Shown here: positions 1-9,256 of the stretch, piece after piece | How positions within the stretch are numbered: position 1 is the stretch's first letter | Layout of the letters: each line of letters begins with the position of its first letter | Origin: Yeosuana aromativorans | GTDB taxonomy: Bacteria; Bacteroidota; Bacteroidia; Flavobacteriales; Flavobacteriaceae | Length of the DNA stretch: 64,000 nucleotides | Assembly (NCBI RefSeq): GCF_014646655.1 | Contig: NZ_BMNR01000002.1 | Coordinates: 523,942-587,941, forward strand | Direction of reading: 5' to 3' | Translations under genes and position numbers: made by a program | Notes under the pieces: model-generated | What the model saw: only the letters and a program-made list of their open reading frames with translations | Database searches by the model: none | Told to the model about the DNA's origin: nothing

Positions 1-957
1 ATTAATTTACAAGACGATATGAATATCGTGGGGGTTTGCGATGTTATTAATGATTGGCGCATGCAAAATGCGGTAAGAAAGGGCTATAATATCTATGCAG
101 CCACCACAAATGCTGAAAAGGAAATGAAAAATTCTGGCATTGCAGTAAAAGGGAGTATGCAAGACCTTTTGAAAAAAGTAGATCTTGTAGTGGACTGCAC
201 CCCAAAAAATATTGCAGCAAAAAATGTTGAAATCTATAAAACCAAAGGCATCAAGTTTATTGTTCAAGGTGGTGAAAAGCACACAACAACAGGTCATTCG
301 TTTAGTGCAGAAGCTAATTATGAAACGGCCTTAAATCTTGATGCCACTAGAGTGGTCTCTTGCAATACTACTTCGATATTAAGAACCCTTGGCGCATTAA
401 AAAGAGCAGGGCTACTTGATTATGCAAGAGGCACTTTATTGCGACGGGCAACCGACCCGTGGGAAAGCCATTTGGGTGGCATCATGAACACCATGTTGCC
501 CGAAAAAGAAATCCCCTGCCACCAAGGTCCCGATGCACAAAGCGTAGATCCAGATTTAAATGTCATCACATCCGCAGTAAAGGTACCGGAAACGTTGAGC
601 CATATGCATTACTGGAATGTGAAATTAAAAAGGCAAACAACAAAGGAAGAAGTGTTGAACGCATTTAGAAAATCTAGCCGTATTAAACTTATTCGTTATG
701 ACCAAGGATTGGTTTCCAACAATACCATCAAGGAGATGTTTCTGGATATGGGAAGGCCATGGGGTGACATGTATGAGGTAGCCCTTTGGGAAGATATGCT
801 AAAGGTGCAGGGTGATGAACTTTTTTATGCCTATGTTGTCGATAACCAAGCCATTGTTATTCCTGAAACCATCGATGCCATACGTGCGCTTTTGGGAATA
901 GAAAAAGATGGTTCAAAATCTATCTTTAAAACAAATCAAAGCTTATCTATTGCATAA
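1..957 (+). CDS. Type II (archaeal-type) glyceraldehyde-3-phosphate dehydrogenase, 5' partial
   Basis: The protein resembles the archaeal, type II form of phosphorylating GAPDH, which interconverts glyceraldehyde-3-phosphate and 1,3-bisphosphoglycerate in glycolysis or gluconeogenesis. Visible signatures are the catalytic Cys box VVSCNTTSILRTL, the segment FIVQGGEKH, the HMHYWNV motif and the C-terminal VIPETIDAIRALL. The frame is open to base 1 (residues INLQDD precede the first Met at 19), and the Rossmann nucleotide-binding start (usually GYGTIGKR) is missing, so the gene begins outside the window. It ends just upstream of a methyltransferase and stands near an FbaB aldolase, so two consecutive glycolytic steps are encoded together. 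Family assignment is confident. The direction of use in the cell is not known. Confidence 0.9.
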   Translation: MNLQDDMNIVGVCDVINDWRMQNAVRKGYNIYAATTNAEKEMKNSGIAVKGSMQDLLKKVDLVVDCTPKNIAAKNVEIYKTKGIKFIVQGGEKHTTTGHSFSAEANYETALNLDATRVVSCNTTSILRTLGALKRAGLLDYARGTLLRRATDPWESHLGGIMNTMLPEKEIPCHQGPDAQSVDPDLNVITSAVKVPETLSHMHYWNVKLKRQTTKEEVLNAFRKSSRIKLIRYDQGLVSNNTIKEMFLDMGRPWGDMYEVALWEDMLKVQGDELFYAYVVDNQAIVIPETIDAIRALLGIEKDGSKSIFKTNQSLSIA

Positions 958-967
958 AATAACACGA

Positions 968-1585
968 ATGGACAAAAATGGAAAAATAAAGAAACGCTAC
1001 AATAGAATAGCGAAATATTTTGACTCATTTCAAAAGCCAATGGGAACCAGTGGTTTTGATAAATGGCGAAAAGAACTTGTTCAACAGGTAAACGGTAAGA
1101 CCCTTGAAATTGGGGTTGGTACTGGTAAAAATCTTCCATTATACTCTAAAGATATACGTTTAACAGCTATTGATTTTAGCAAAAACATGCTCGATAAAGC
1201 AATGACAAAATACAAGAAGAGCTTATCAAATGTGAATTTTTTAGAAATGGATGTACAAAATATGGATTTTGAGGATGATACCTTCGATACTGTTATTACC
1301 AGTTGTGTATTCTGCTCTGTTCCAGACCCCGTTAAGGGACTAAAAGAAATTAAAAGAGTTCTAAAACCAGATGGACAGCTCGTTATGTTAGAACATGTTC
1401 GTAGTAATGGTAAAGTACTAGGCACACTAATGGACTGGTTCAATTTTATACCACTAATTATCATGGGTGCTAACATTAACCGTAAAACCAAACAGAATCT
1501 AATAAAAGCTGGGTTCGTTAATATTAAGGAGACCTATCTATGGAAGGATATTGTAAAATACTTCTATGTAAAAAATGAAAAATGA
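968..1585 (+). CDS. Class I SAM-dependent methyltransferase (UbiE/COQ5-like)
   Basis: This is a 205-aa cytosolic methyltransferase with the SAM-binding glycine loop TLEIGVGTGKNLPLY (about residues 40-54), an acidic residue after strand 2 (LTAIDFS), a motif II-like region (FDTVITSCVFCSVPDP) and the post-motif ALKEIKRVLKPDGQLVMLEH-type segment seen in UbiE/COQ5 relatives. An upstream in-frame start at 908 would overlap the GAPDH gene by 50 bp. The ATG at 968, 10 bp after the GAPDH stop, is preferred because homologous proteins begin close to the KRYNRIAKYFD motif. The substrate cannot be told from sequence. Its place between two glycolytic genes suggests co-expression with the cargo operon. Confidence 0.82.
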   Translation: MDKNGKIKKRYNRIAKYFDSFQKPMGTSGFDKWRKELVQQVNGKTLEIGVGTGKNLPLYSKDIRLTAIDFSKNMLDKAMTKYKKSLSNVNFLEMDVQNMDFEDDTFDTVITSCVFCSVPDPVKGLKEIKRVLKPDGQLVMLEHVRSNGKVLGTLMDWFNFIPLIIMGANINRKTKQNLIKAGFVNIKETYLWKDIVKYFYVKNEK

Positions 1586-1614
1586 ATATTGTAAAGCAAA
1601 ATAAATAACGAATT

Positions 1615-2676
1615 ATGGATACATATGAAAACATAATACAAAACCTAGGAAACAAAGCTGATTTTTACCTAAATCACGTTTGTGAAAAAATAACAAAAGA
1701 TGAATTGCAAACCCCTAGCAAGACCTGTTTTGAAAAGGTATTTGAAAATAGTAACAGAAATCCACAGGTGTTAAGGAGTCTTGCACAGTTGTACAACCAC
1801 GGAAATCTAGGAGGCACTGGCTATTTAAGTATCCTTCCAGTTGATCAAGGTGTTGAACATAGTGCAGCCTTTTCATTCTATAAAAATCCAGACTACTTTG
1901 ACCCAGAGAACATCATAAAACTCGCTATTGAAGCAGGCTGCAATGGTGTGGCATCTACATTTGGCGTTTTGGGACTGAACGCCCGAAAATATGCCCATAA
2001 AATCCCGTTCATCGTTAAGATTAACCACAATGAACTTCTTACCTATCCCAATAAATACGACCAAACGCTTTTTGGAAAAGTGAAAAATGCCTGGGATATG
2101 GGGGCGGTTGCCGTTGGTGCCACCATTTATTTTGGTTCAAAGGAAAGCAACCGACAACTAAAGGAAATAGCTGAAGCTTTTGAAGAAGCCCACAATTTAG
2201 GAATGGCAACCATTTTATGGTGCTACCTTAGAAATGATGCCTTTAAAACAGAAAAGGAAGATTTTCACGCATCAGCCGATTTAACAGGGCAAGCCAATCA
2301 TTTGGGAGTTACCATTCAGGCAGATATCATCAAACAAAAACTTCCAACAAATAATTTCGGATTTAAAAATATCGGTTTCGGAAAATATGATGATGCCTTG
2401 TATGGAACCCTTACCACAGACCATCCTATTGACTTGTGTAGATTACAAGTAGCAAATTGTTATATGGGTAAGATTGGGTTGATCAATTCGGGTGGTGGTT
2501 CAAAAGGTGCTTCCGATTTAGTAGAAGCCATTACCACTGCTGTTATCAATAAACGTGCTGGAGGTTCCGGTTTGATAATGGGAAGAAAAGCATTTCAAAA
2601 ACCTTTTGGTGAAGGAGTAAAATTATTACAATTCGTTCAAAGAGTTTATATGGATGATAAAATTGACATTGCATAA
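1615..2676 (+). CDS. fbaB: Class I fructose-bisphosphate aldolase, DhnA/FbaB type
   Basis: A 353-aa TIM-barrel aldolase of the DhnA/FbaB family, which cleaves or forms fructose-1,6-bisphosphate through a Schiff base. It carries the family start motif [10 protein letters not shown], the segment [11 protein letters not shown] containing the probable Schiff-base region, [12 protein letters not shown], and the phosphate-binding end [14 protein letters not shown] followed by [15 protein letters not shown]. Length fits the bacterial family. This aldolase type is common in archaea and occurs in some bacteria. It sits 29 bp after the methyltransferase and 16 bp before a universal stress protein, so co-transcription is likely. 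With the type II GAPDH it makes a small archaeal-like glycolytic pair. Confidence 0.92.
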   Translation: MDTYENIIQNLGNKADFYLNHVCEKITKDELQTPSKTCFEKVFENSNRNPQVLRSLAQLYNHGNLGGTGYLSILPVDQGVEHSAAFSFYKNPDYFDPENIIKLAIEAGCNGVASTFGVLGLNARKYAHKIPFIVKINHNELLTYPNKYDQTLFGKVKNAWDMGAVAVGATIYFGSKESNRQLKEIAEAFEEAHNLGMATILWCYLRNDAFKTEKEDFHASADLTGQANHLGVTIQADIIKQKLPTNNFGFKNIGFGKYDDALYGTLTTDHPIDLCRLQVANCYMGKIGLINSGGGSKGASDLVEAITTAVINKRAGGSGLIMGRKAFQKPFGEGVKLLQFVQRVYMDDKIDIA

Positions 2677-2692
2677 CCCACAAAATTAAAAA

Positions 2693-3523
2693 ATGAAAAA
2701 TATACTCGTACCCACCGATTTCTCTGAAAACTGCAGTAAAGCGGCACAACTTGGTATAGAAATGGCCAAGTTATATAATTCAGAAATTCACTTTTTGCAC
2801 CTTATGAAAACCCCTGTAGATTGGGTCAAGTTAGACAAACTAAAGGAAAAACGCTATCCCGAAACCGTAAAACAAATAGGCATTGCCAAAGCCAAATTGC
2901 GCGAGTTGGAAATAGAAGCTGAACACAACAGGCTTAAATGCCTTACTTTTCTTCAATTTGATTCAGGACAAAAAGACATTTTGGAACATTCAGGACATTT
3001 TCATCACGATTTTATTATTACAGGTAGTAGCGGAACCAAGGGTATAATCAGAGAGATTACTGGTAGTAATGTTGAAGAAATCGTAAGGAAGGCTAACGCT
3101 CCTGTAATTGTGGTAAAAGATGAAGATATAACCTTCCCATTCAAGAATATTGTATTTGTTTCAGATTTCAAGGAAGATATAAGCACGGCTTTTATTCAAG
3201 TGATATCCATTGCCAAAAAGTGTCATGCCCGCATCCATTTGTTACGAATAAATACCGAAGTAGATTTCAACAGTATAGAACTTGGTTTAAACCCAATAGA
3301 ACAATTATTGAAGAAGTTCCCGGAAATAAAAAATTACTCAATGTCCGTTTATAATGATCCTTCTGTAGAAACCGGCATCAATACTTTTATTAAGCAGACC
3401 CCTATTGATTTAATAGCAATGGCCACCCATGGAAAAACCGGGTTTTTAAGTTTGTTTTCAAAAAGTATCGCTGAAGGCGTAACCAACCATTCAACATTGC
3501 CCGTAATGACTATACATATCTAA
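2693..3523 (+). CDS. Universal stress protein, tandem UspA domains
   Basis: A 276-aa cytosolic protein made of two UspA domains. The first starts MKNILVPTDFSENCSKAAQ and ends in the ATP-binding-type loop ITGSSGTKGIIREITGSNVEEIVRKANAPVIVV. The second starts NIVFVSDF and ends MATHGKTGFLSLFSKSIAEGVTNHSTLPVMTI. Both loops keep the G-x-x-G-x(9)-G-(S/T)-type pattern, so nucleotide binding is plausible in both halves. Tandem Usp proteins of this length are common in Bacteroidetes. It lies 16 bp after fbaB and 2 bp before the ATP-cone gene, which suggests one operon. The stress signal is not evident from the DNA. Confidence 0.92.
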   Translation: MKNILVPTDFSENCSKAAQLGIEMAKLYNSEIHFLHLMKTPVDWVKLDKLKEKRYPETVKQIGIAKAKLRELEIEAEHNRLKCLTFLQFDSGQKDILEHSGHFHHDFIITGSSGTKGIIREITGSNVEEIVRKANAPVIVVKDEDITFPFKNIVFVSDFKEDISTAFIQVISIAKKCHARIHLLRINTEVDFNSIELGLNPIEQLLKKFPEIKNYSMSVYNDPSVETGINTFIKQTPIDLIAMATHGKTGFLSLFSKSIAEGVTNHSTLPVMTIHI

Positions 3524-3525
3524 AA

Positions 3526-4368
3526 ATGGAAAACTCAATTAAAATAGTAAAATACTCTGGTGACATTGTTGAATTCAATGTTGAAAAACTAATCAATTCA
3601 TTAAGGCGCTCCCAGGCAAGTGAAGAATTGATCCAGCAAATAGTTGAGCAAGTTAAAGGCCAATTATATGACGGAATTACCACCAAAAAAATCTATCAAA
3701 TGGCATTTAAGATGCTAAAGGGTAAATCAAGGGTAAGTGCATCAAGATATAAACTAAAAAAAGCCATTATGGAACTAGGTCCCACAGGGTTTCCTTTTGA
3801 GAAATTTGTAGGCAAAATTCTGGGATACGAAGGATTTCAAACAAAAGTCGGTGTCATTGTACAAGGCCATTGCGTACAACACGAAGTGGACGTAGCTGCC
3901 TTAAAAGATAATAGGCACTATATGATAGAATGTAAATACCACAGCGACCAAGGTAGGTTTTGTAATGTAAAAATCCCACTTTATATCCAGTCTAGATTTC
4001 TGGATGTAGAGAAACAATGGGAAAAGCAACCAGGGCATGAAACCAAGTTTCACCAAGGTTGGGTATATACCAATACACGCTTTACAACAGATGCCATTCA
4101 ATATGGAACCTGTATGGGCTTGGGACTTGTAAGTTGGAATTATCCAATAAACAATAGTCTTAAATACAGAATAGACCAATCTGGCCTACATCCATTAACG
4201 GCCTTAACAACCCTTACAAAAGCCGAAAAAAGCAGATTATTGGACAAGGGTATTGTACTCTGCAAAGAGCTTCACGAAAACCCTGATTTATTAGAAAAAA
4301 TTGGGGTGCCAAAATCAAGACACAAAAATATTCTCGAAGACTCAGAAGAATTATGCAGGTCACATTAA
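3526..4368 (+). CDS. ATP-cone domain fused to an Mrr-like restriction endonuclease domain
   Basis: The 280-aa product begins with an ATP-cone (about residues 3-88, from IKIVKYSGDIVEFNVEKL to SASRYKLKKAIMELG), the nucleotide-sensing module known from ribonucleotide reductases and NrdR. It continues with an Mrr_cat-like PD-(D/E)XK nuclease domain (about residues 92-215) with VQHEVDVAAL supplying the acidic residue and IECKYH supplying the E-x-K. Such fusions suggest a nuclease whose activity is tuned by nucleotide levels, but that is inference. The start ATG lies 2 bp after the stress-protein stop, so the genes are probably translationally coupled. Its substrate is unknown, and there is no nearby methyltransferase specific to DNA. 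Confidence 0.82.
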   Translation: MENSIKIVKYSGDIVEFNVEKLINSLRRSQASEELIQQIVEQVKGQLYDGITTKKIYQMAFKMLKGKSRVSASRYKLKKAIMELGPTGFPFEKFVGKILGYEGFQTKVGVIVQGHCVQHEVDVAALKDNRHYMIECKYHSDQGRFCNVKIPLYIQSRFLDVEKQWEKQPGHETKFHQGWVYTNTRFTTDAIQYGTCMGLGLVSWNYPINNSLKYRIDQSGLHPLTALTTLTKAEKSRLLDKGIVLCKELHENPDLLEKIGVPKSRHKNILEDSEELCRSH

Positions 4369-4423
4369 AATAACTGCGTAGAACAATAAAACAAACATTC
4401 ATAAATATTAAAAAAACATACAA

Positions 4424-4678
4424 ATGAAAACAGAAGAATTGCAAAAACAGAACAACATAGATTTAGAGCCATTTTACCAAGCATTGGAAGACGACCCAAA
4501 ACTACTCGAAGAAGCTCTTGAAATATTGCTGGGGATGATAAACTTCGAACCACAATCCGTAAAGAAGTTCGCGCTACTTATTAAAGAAGATTCCCGCAAT
4601 CTCTATAATGAAATAGTCGAATTGTACAAATCGAACCAAGAAAAAGGAGATTCGCCTTCCTGTTGTGGGGGACACTAA
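4424..4678 (+). CDS. Small hypothetical protein ending in CCGGH
   Basis: An 84-aa acidic, soluble protein with no signal peptide or membrane segment. It is predicted to be mostly helical (LEPFYQALEDDPKLLEEALEI) and ends in SCCGGH, a Cys-Cys-Gly-Gly-His tail that could bind metal or react with thiols. It sits between the ATP-cone nuclease and the beta-CASP hydrolase on the same strand. I do not recognise the family. The well-formed ORF and its conserved-looking neighbours support that it is real. Confidence 0.6.
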   Translation: MKTEELQKQNNIDLEPFYQALEDDPKLLEEALEILLGMINFEPQSVKKFALLIKEDSRNLYNEIVELYKSNQEKGDSPSCCGGH

Positions 4679-4789
4679 AATGTGGTCAATAAAAACCTTA
4701 ACGACTTGGTTGCGACCAATGAAGAAATAGGTCTATCCATATCTTCATTGAAGCAAAAAAAGGGTTTTGGGATATTAAAAATAAAAAAG

Positions 4790-6166
4790 ATGAAAAACAA
4801 TAAAATAAACATCCATTTTTTAGGAGCCGCTGGCACGGTAACCGGATCAAAATATTTGGTGGACACAGGAGAAAACAAAATATTGATAGACTGTGGTCTT
4901 TTTCAAGGTCTTAAAGAACTGCGCCTAAAAAACTGGGAATATCCGCCCGTTAAAGTTTCTGAAATTGATATGGTATTGCTTACCCACGGCCATATGGACC
5001 ACACGGGATATCTACCAAGGTTGATAAAGCAAGGATTTAATGGCCCTATTTATGGTACCAATCCCACTTTGGATATTGCCAAAATCATTTTGAATGACAG
5101 TGCAAAAATCCAGGAACAGGAAGCCGAACGTGCCAATAAGGAAGGCTATTCAAAACACAGTCCGGCAGAACCGCTTTACGATTTAAAGGATGTGGAAAGA
5201 ACCATTCCTCATTTTAAGGCAATTCCCCAATCCCAATGGGTCCCAATGTTCGACGGTATCAAGGCTCGTTTTCAGTATAACGGACACATTTTGGGTGCTA
5301 CTTTCATAGAATTGGATGTACACGGAAAACGCTTTGTTTTTTCAGGTGATATTGGTAGGATAAACGACTTATTATTGTACCCGCCACTCAAACCAGAAAA
5401 AGCCGATGTGCTTTTCATAGAATCGACCTATGGCGGCAGATTGCATCCCGATGAGATAGAAGCTATTCCACAAATAGAAAAATTGGTCAATGAAACTATC
5501 AACCGAGGTGGCAGCCTATTTGTCCCAAGTTTTTCGGTGGAACGTGCCCAACTGATGATGTTGATTTTCTGGAGATTGCTCAAGGAAAACAAAATTCCTA
5601 GAATTCCAATGATTATGGACAGCCCTATGGGTGCTAATGTATTAGAGCTATTCCACAGTACCAGAGATTGGCACAAATTAGAAGCCCACGAATGCGATGA
5701 AATGTGTTCTTATTTCACAGTGGTGAGCAGTTACAGGGAGACCATGGAATTGAGAACGGACAACAAGCCTAAAATAGTCATTGCAGGCAGCGGAATGCTC
5801 ACGGGAGGCAGAATGCTCAACTATCTCGAAACACAGGCACAAAACCCTAACAATACCTTACTGTTTGTTGGTTATCAAGCCGAAGGAACACGTGGAAGAA
5901 AATTATTGGAAGGCGAGAAGGATTTAAAGGTTTATGGGAAATATGTACCTTTTAAAATGCAGGTTTCTGAAATTGAAGGGCTTTCGGCACACGCTGACCA
6001 TACCGAACTACTGGATTGGTTGAGTGAAATACAAGATAAGCCTGAAAGAATATTCATCATTCACGGTGAGAAAGAAGGGGCTGAAGCCTTACAAAAAGGT
6101 ATTAAAGAAACCTATGGTTGGGATGCTGAAATACCACAACTATACAGTATAGAATCAATAAAGTAG
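4790..6166 (+). CDS. MBL-fold beta-CASP metallohydrolase (CPSF73-like RNA nuclease family)
   Basis: A 458-aa metallo-beta-lactamase with a beta-CASP insert and C-terminal RMMBL domain, the family of RNA-processing nucleases related to CPSF73. Metal-binding motifs are LTHGHMDHTGYLP (HxHxDH), YNGHILGA, VFSGDIGR, and the C-terminal SAHADH, IIHGEKEGA. The beta-CASP part shows IESTYG, VPSFSVERAQ and SGMLTGGRM. The frame also opens with a GTG at 4682 that would add 36 residues lacking similarity to the fold. The ATG at 4790 is preferred because the domain (NIHFLGAAGTVTGS) starts right after it. The gene belongs to the same plus-strand cargo series. Catalytic residues look complete, so an active nuclease or phosphodiesterase is expected. 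Confidence 0.9.
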   Translation: MKNNKINIHFLGAAGTVTGSKYLVDTGENKILIDCGLFQGLKELRLKNWEYPPVKVSEIDMVLLTHGHMDHTGYLPRLIKQGFNGPIYGTNPTLDIAKIILNDSAKIQEQEAERANKEGYSKHSPAEPLYDLKDVERTIPHFKAIPQSQWVPMFDGIKARFQYNGHILGATFIELDVHGKRFVFSGDIGRINDLLLYPPLKPEKADVLFIESTYGGRLHPDEIEAIPQIEKLVNETINRGGSLFVPSFSVERAQLMMLIFWRLLKENKIPRIPMIMDSPMGANVLELFHSTRDWHKLEAHECDEMCSYFTVVSSYRETMELRTDNKPKIVIAGSGMLTGGRMLNYLETQAQNPNNTLLFVGYQAEGTRGRKLLEGEKDLKVYGKYVPFKMQVSEIEGLSAHADHTELLDWLSEIQDKPERIFIIHGEKEGAEALQKGIKETYGWDAEIPQLYSIESIK

Positions 6167-6195
6167 TTAAGTAAATCTGAAAAATAAAAACAACT

Positions 6196-7698
6196 GTGGA
6201 GCAACACTCAAATATTCTAAAATACAAGAACCTTGGTATTTACACACAAAATGAGAACGTTGTGTACATGAGGGAAGATTGCCATGTGTGTATTTCAGAA
6301 GGCTTTGAAGCCCTTACAAGAATAAGGGTTTCTAAGGCAATGTATTCCATCGTGGCAAGCCTCAACGTTATAAATTCAGATATTCTATTGCCCAATGAGA
6401 TTGGTCTATCGGATGCAGCTGCAAAAAAACTTAGGGTTTCTGAAAATGACACCCTATACATTTCCCATCTGGAGCCCATAGAATCCTTAAGCCACGTAAG
6501 AGCAAAAATTTATAATCAAAAGCTAAATTATAGTGCTTATAAAGAAATCATAACCGATATCGTAGAAGGCGATTATTCCAATATACATCTATCTGCATTC
6601 ATTACGGCATGTGCAGGTGACCGAATGGATATTGATGAAATATCCAATCTCACAAAGGCAATGATTGCTTCAGGAAAGCAATTGAATTGGAACAAAAAAA
6701 TCGTGGTCGATAAGCATTGCATTGGAGGATTACCCGGCAATCGAACAACACCTTTGATAGTGGCCATAGTAGCTGCCTACGGTCTAACGATGCCAAAAAC
6801 ATCTTCAAGGGCCATCACTTCCCCGGCCGGAACCGCAGACACCATGGAAGTAATGACCAATGTGACCCTTTCTTCTGAAGAAATTAAAACTGTAGTCGAA
6901 AAAGAAGGGGGCTGTTTTGTCTGGGGTGGGACCGCGCAATTAAGCCCTGCTGATGATGTGCTCATAAAAATTGAAAAAGCCTTAGATATTGACAGTGAGG
7001 GCCAACTTATCGCTTCGGTGTTATCAAAAAAAGCTGCAGCTGGTTCAACCCATGTGGTCATTGATATTCCTGTGGGCGAAACCGCAAAGGTTCGTAGTAT
7101 GGAAATGGCTCAAAAATTAAAAAACCATATAGAAACCGTTGGAACTGCTGTGGGACTGCATATAAAGGTCGTCATTACAGATGGTACGCAACCAGTCGGC
7201 AGAGGTATTGGACCATCTTTGGAAGCCTTTGATATTTTAAGTGTGCTAAAAAATGAAGATAATGCACCCAGAGATCTTAAAGAAAGAGTGTTGTTATTAG
7301 CAGGTGAGTTATTGGAGCTATCAGGAAAGGTTATGAAAGGAAAAGGTGCCGCTACAGCCAAACAGCTTTTGGAATCTGGAAAAGCCTTCGAAAAGTTTCT
7401 CGCTATCTGCAGAGCACAAGGCCGTTTTACCAATCCCGTATTGGCTCCATATAAAGTTGAAATTAAAGCAAAAAGATCCGGTACAGTGCAACTTATCAAT
7501 AATAGAAAGATTGCAAAACTTGCAAAACTTTCCGGGGCACCCCAATCAAAATCTGCGGGTATTTTATTGAATGTCCATTTAGGGGATAAAGTTGACCAAG
7601 ACCAATTATTATATACGGTGTTTGCAGAATCCCAAGGTGAATTGCATTATGCCTTGGAATATGAAAATAACCACAACGATATATTAACCTTAGTATAA
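6196..7698 (+). CDS. AMP phosphorylase / thymidine-phosphorylase-family protein
   Basis: A 500-aa nucleoside or nucleotide phosphorylase of the family that includes archaeal AMP phosphorylase, which turns AMP plus phosphate into adenine and ribose-1,5-bisphosphate. The N-terminal ~95 residues form the extra domain typical of the AMP type. The catalytic core has DKHCIGGLPGNRTTPL (phosphate binding), MPKTSSRAITSPAGTADTME and GGCFVWGGTAQLSPADD, and the C-terminus has the biotinyl-like hammerhead domain. The start is the GTG at 6196. The following PRPP synthase 10 bp later makes AMP as a product, so the pair could recycle AMP. Bacterial members are often labelled thymidine phosphorylase, and the true substrate is unproven. 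Confidence 0.85.
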   Translation: MEQHSNILKYKNLGIYTQNENVVYMREDCHVCISEGFEALTRIRVSKAMYSIVASLNVINSDILLPNEIGLSDAAAKKLRVSENDTLYISHLEPIESLSHVRAKIYNQKLNYSAYKEIITDIVEGDYSNIHLSAFITACAGDRMDIDEISNLTKAMIASGKQLNWNKKIVVDKHCIGGLPGNRTTPLIVAIVAAYGLTMPKTSSRAITSPAGTADTMEVMTNVTLSSEEIKTVVEKEGGCFVWGGTAQLSPADDVLIKIEKALDIDSEGQLIASVLSKKAAAGSTHVVIDIPVGETAKVRSMEMAQKLKNHIETVGTAVGLHIKVVITDGTQPVGRGIGPSLEAFDILSVLKNEDNAPRDLKERVLLLAGELLELSGKVMKGKGAATAKQLLESGKAFEKFLAICRAQGRFTNPVLAPYKVEIKAKRSGTVQLINNRKIAKLAKLSGAPQSKSAGILLNVHLGDKVDQDQLLYTVFAESQGELHYALEYENNHNDILTLV

Positions 7699-7708
7699 AT
7701 TAGAGAAA

Positions 7709-8602
7709 ATGAAAACCATTTTATTCAGCTTGCCGGGAAATGAAGAGCAAACAAATCTATTGGCAAAAAAAATGAATGCCGAAATTGGTGAAGCTACCTT
7801 ACGCAAATTCCCAGACGGAGAATCATACACCCGCATTCTTTCAGATGTAAAAAACAAATGTGTAGTTTTAGTCTGTACATTACACGATCCTGATGAAAAA
7901 TTATTGCCACTCTATTTTTTAGGACAGACGGCAAAGTCTTTAGGTGCGATGTGCACTTGTTTAGTCGCTCCTTATTTAGCGTATATGCGTCAGGACAAGG
8001 TATTCAATAAAGGCGAAGGTGTTACCTCTTCGTTCTTTGGAAAATTAATCTCGGGATTCGCTGATAGCATTACAACCATCGATCCTCACCTACACAGAAT
8101 AAGTGCTTTGGGAGAAGTCTATCATATTCCCAATAAAGTTATCCACGCAGCAGATGATATTTCAAAATGGATAAAGGAAAACATTGAGAACCCCGTTCTT
8201 ATTGGTCCCGATTCTGAAAGTGAGCAATGGGTTTCCGAAGTGGCCAAAAAAGCAGGTACACCTTTTACAGTATTGCAAAAAATACGACACGGAGACCGTA
8301 ATGTGGAAGTTTCAATCCCCGATGTAGAAAAATATAAAAATGCCACACCTATTTTGGTAGATGATATTATCTCAACCGCCCATACCATGATTGAAACCGT
8401 GCAACATTTAAAAAAGGCTGGGATGAAGCCGCCTATTTGCATAGGCATTCATGCGGTATTTTCAGGAAATGCCTATCAGGATTTATTAGATTCCGGGGCA
8501 GAAAAAATTGTAACTTGTAACACTATTCCGCACCCATCCAACTCCATAGATTTAAGCGATGTTATCGCTAAAGAAGTTAAAGAGTTAATGAACCATAAAT
8601 GA
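7709..8602 (+). CDS. prs: Ribose-phosphate pyrophosphokinase (PRPP synthase)
   Basis: A 297-aa cytosolic PRPP synthase, which converts ribose-5-phosphate and ATP to PRPP and AMP. It has the N-terminal FPDGESYTRI motif, the flexible-loop/ribose-phosphate region (APYLAYMRQDKVFNKGEGVTS), the TIDPHLHRI motif and the PRPP-binding loop ILVDDIISTAHTM (about residues 212-224). It is shorter than the classic bacterial enzyme and resembles the archaeal-like class III forms, which lack some allosteric contacts. The stop overlaps the next gene's ATG, showing tight coupling. Together with the AMP-phosphorylase-like gene, this suggests a ribose-phosphate/AMP shuttle. Confidence 0.9.
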   Translation: MKTILFSLPGNEEQTNLLAKKMNAEIGEATLRKFPDGESYTRILSDVKNKCVVLVCTLHDPDEKLLPLYFLGQTAKSLGAMCTCLVAPYLAYMRQDKVFNKGEGVTSSFFGKLISGFADSITTIDPHLHRISALGEVYHIPNKVIHAADDISKWIKENIENPVLIGPDSESEQWVSEVAKKAGTPFTVLQKIRHGDRNVEVSIPDVEKYKNATPILVDDIISTAHTMIETVQHLKKAGMKPPICIGIHAVFSGNAYQDLLDSGAEKIVTCNTIPHPSNSIDLSDVIAKEVKELMNHK

Positions 8603-9249
8603 TGAAATTATATCCCATAATAGCCTTATTGCTCTTTGGTATTTCATTAAATGCTCAAAATGAAATGCTCATAGAGCAGTTGTCCGATAGATTTGTTTTA
8701 CGTAAAAATTTTGATGAAAATGGTAATTTTCTGAACAAACAAACCTTTAATGTCGGAAAACTAAAGAAAAGAAATGGTTATTATGAAATTGACGTGGTGA
8801 CTGAACTGTTTGATAAAAACAAAAAATCTACTGATAAATATACAACGACCTACCGATGTAAACCTGAAGAGTCAACTATAATGATAATGGTGTTCCCGTT
8901 TTCAAACCCGAAATCCAAAGAAACGGAAATAAACACCAACTCCAAAAACTTCAAAGAACTCTATGATTTTAATAACATTGAAGATATTGAACTGGAAATA
9001 AACTTTAATTCCGGATTATTAAATTTCTTTGGTTCTAAAAGCATCATAAAGATTTATGATAGAAAATTGAAATCTTTAGGAAACAATACAAACATTCAAT
9101 CCAAAATAAACGTAAAAGCTTATACCTTGGGAATTCGCATTAAACAACTCAATTACACAGTCAACGAAAAACTAAATGGTAAGGGTTTATTGACCTTTCA
9201 GAAATTTACAGAGGAAGATAAAAGTTATTTTACAATAACATATAAATAA
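8599..9249 (+). CDS. Secreted or periplasmic hypothetical protein
   Basis: A 216-aa protein with a clear N-terminal signal peptide (MMKLYPIIALLLFGISLNAQ, cleavage expected after the AQ) and no lipobox. The mature part is charged, rich in Lys, Asn and beta-type segments, and contains no domain I recognise. Its ATG overlaps the prs stop (ATGA) and the next gene begins 7 bp later, so it is part of the same operon. An exported protein in an otherwise cytosolic metabolic operon is notable. No function is proposed. Confidence 0.7.
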   Translation: MMKLYPIIALLLFGISLNAQNEMLIEQLSDRFVLRKNFDENGNFLNKQTFNVGKLKKRNGYYEIDVVTELFDKNKKSTDKYTTTYRCKPEESTIMIMVFPFSNPKSKETEINTNSKNFKELYDFNNIEDIELEINFNSGLLNFFGSKSIIKIYDRKLKSLGNNTNIQSKINVKAYTLGIRIKQLNYTVNEKLNGKGLLTFQKFTEEDKSYFTITYK

Positions 9250-9256
9250 AGAAAAG

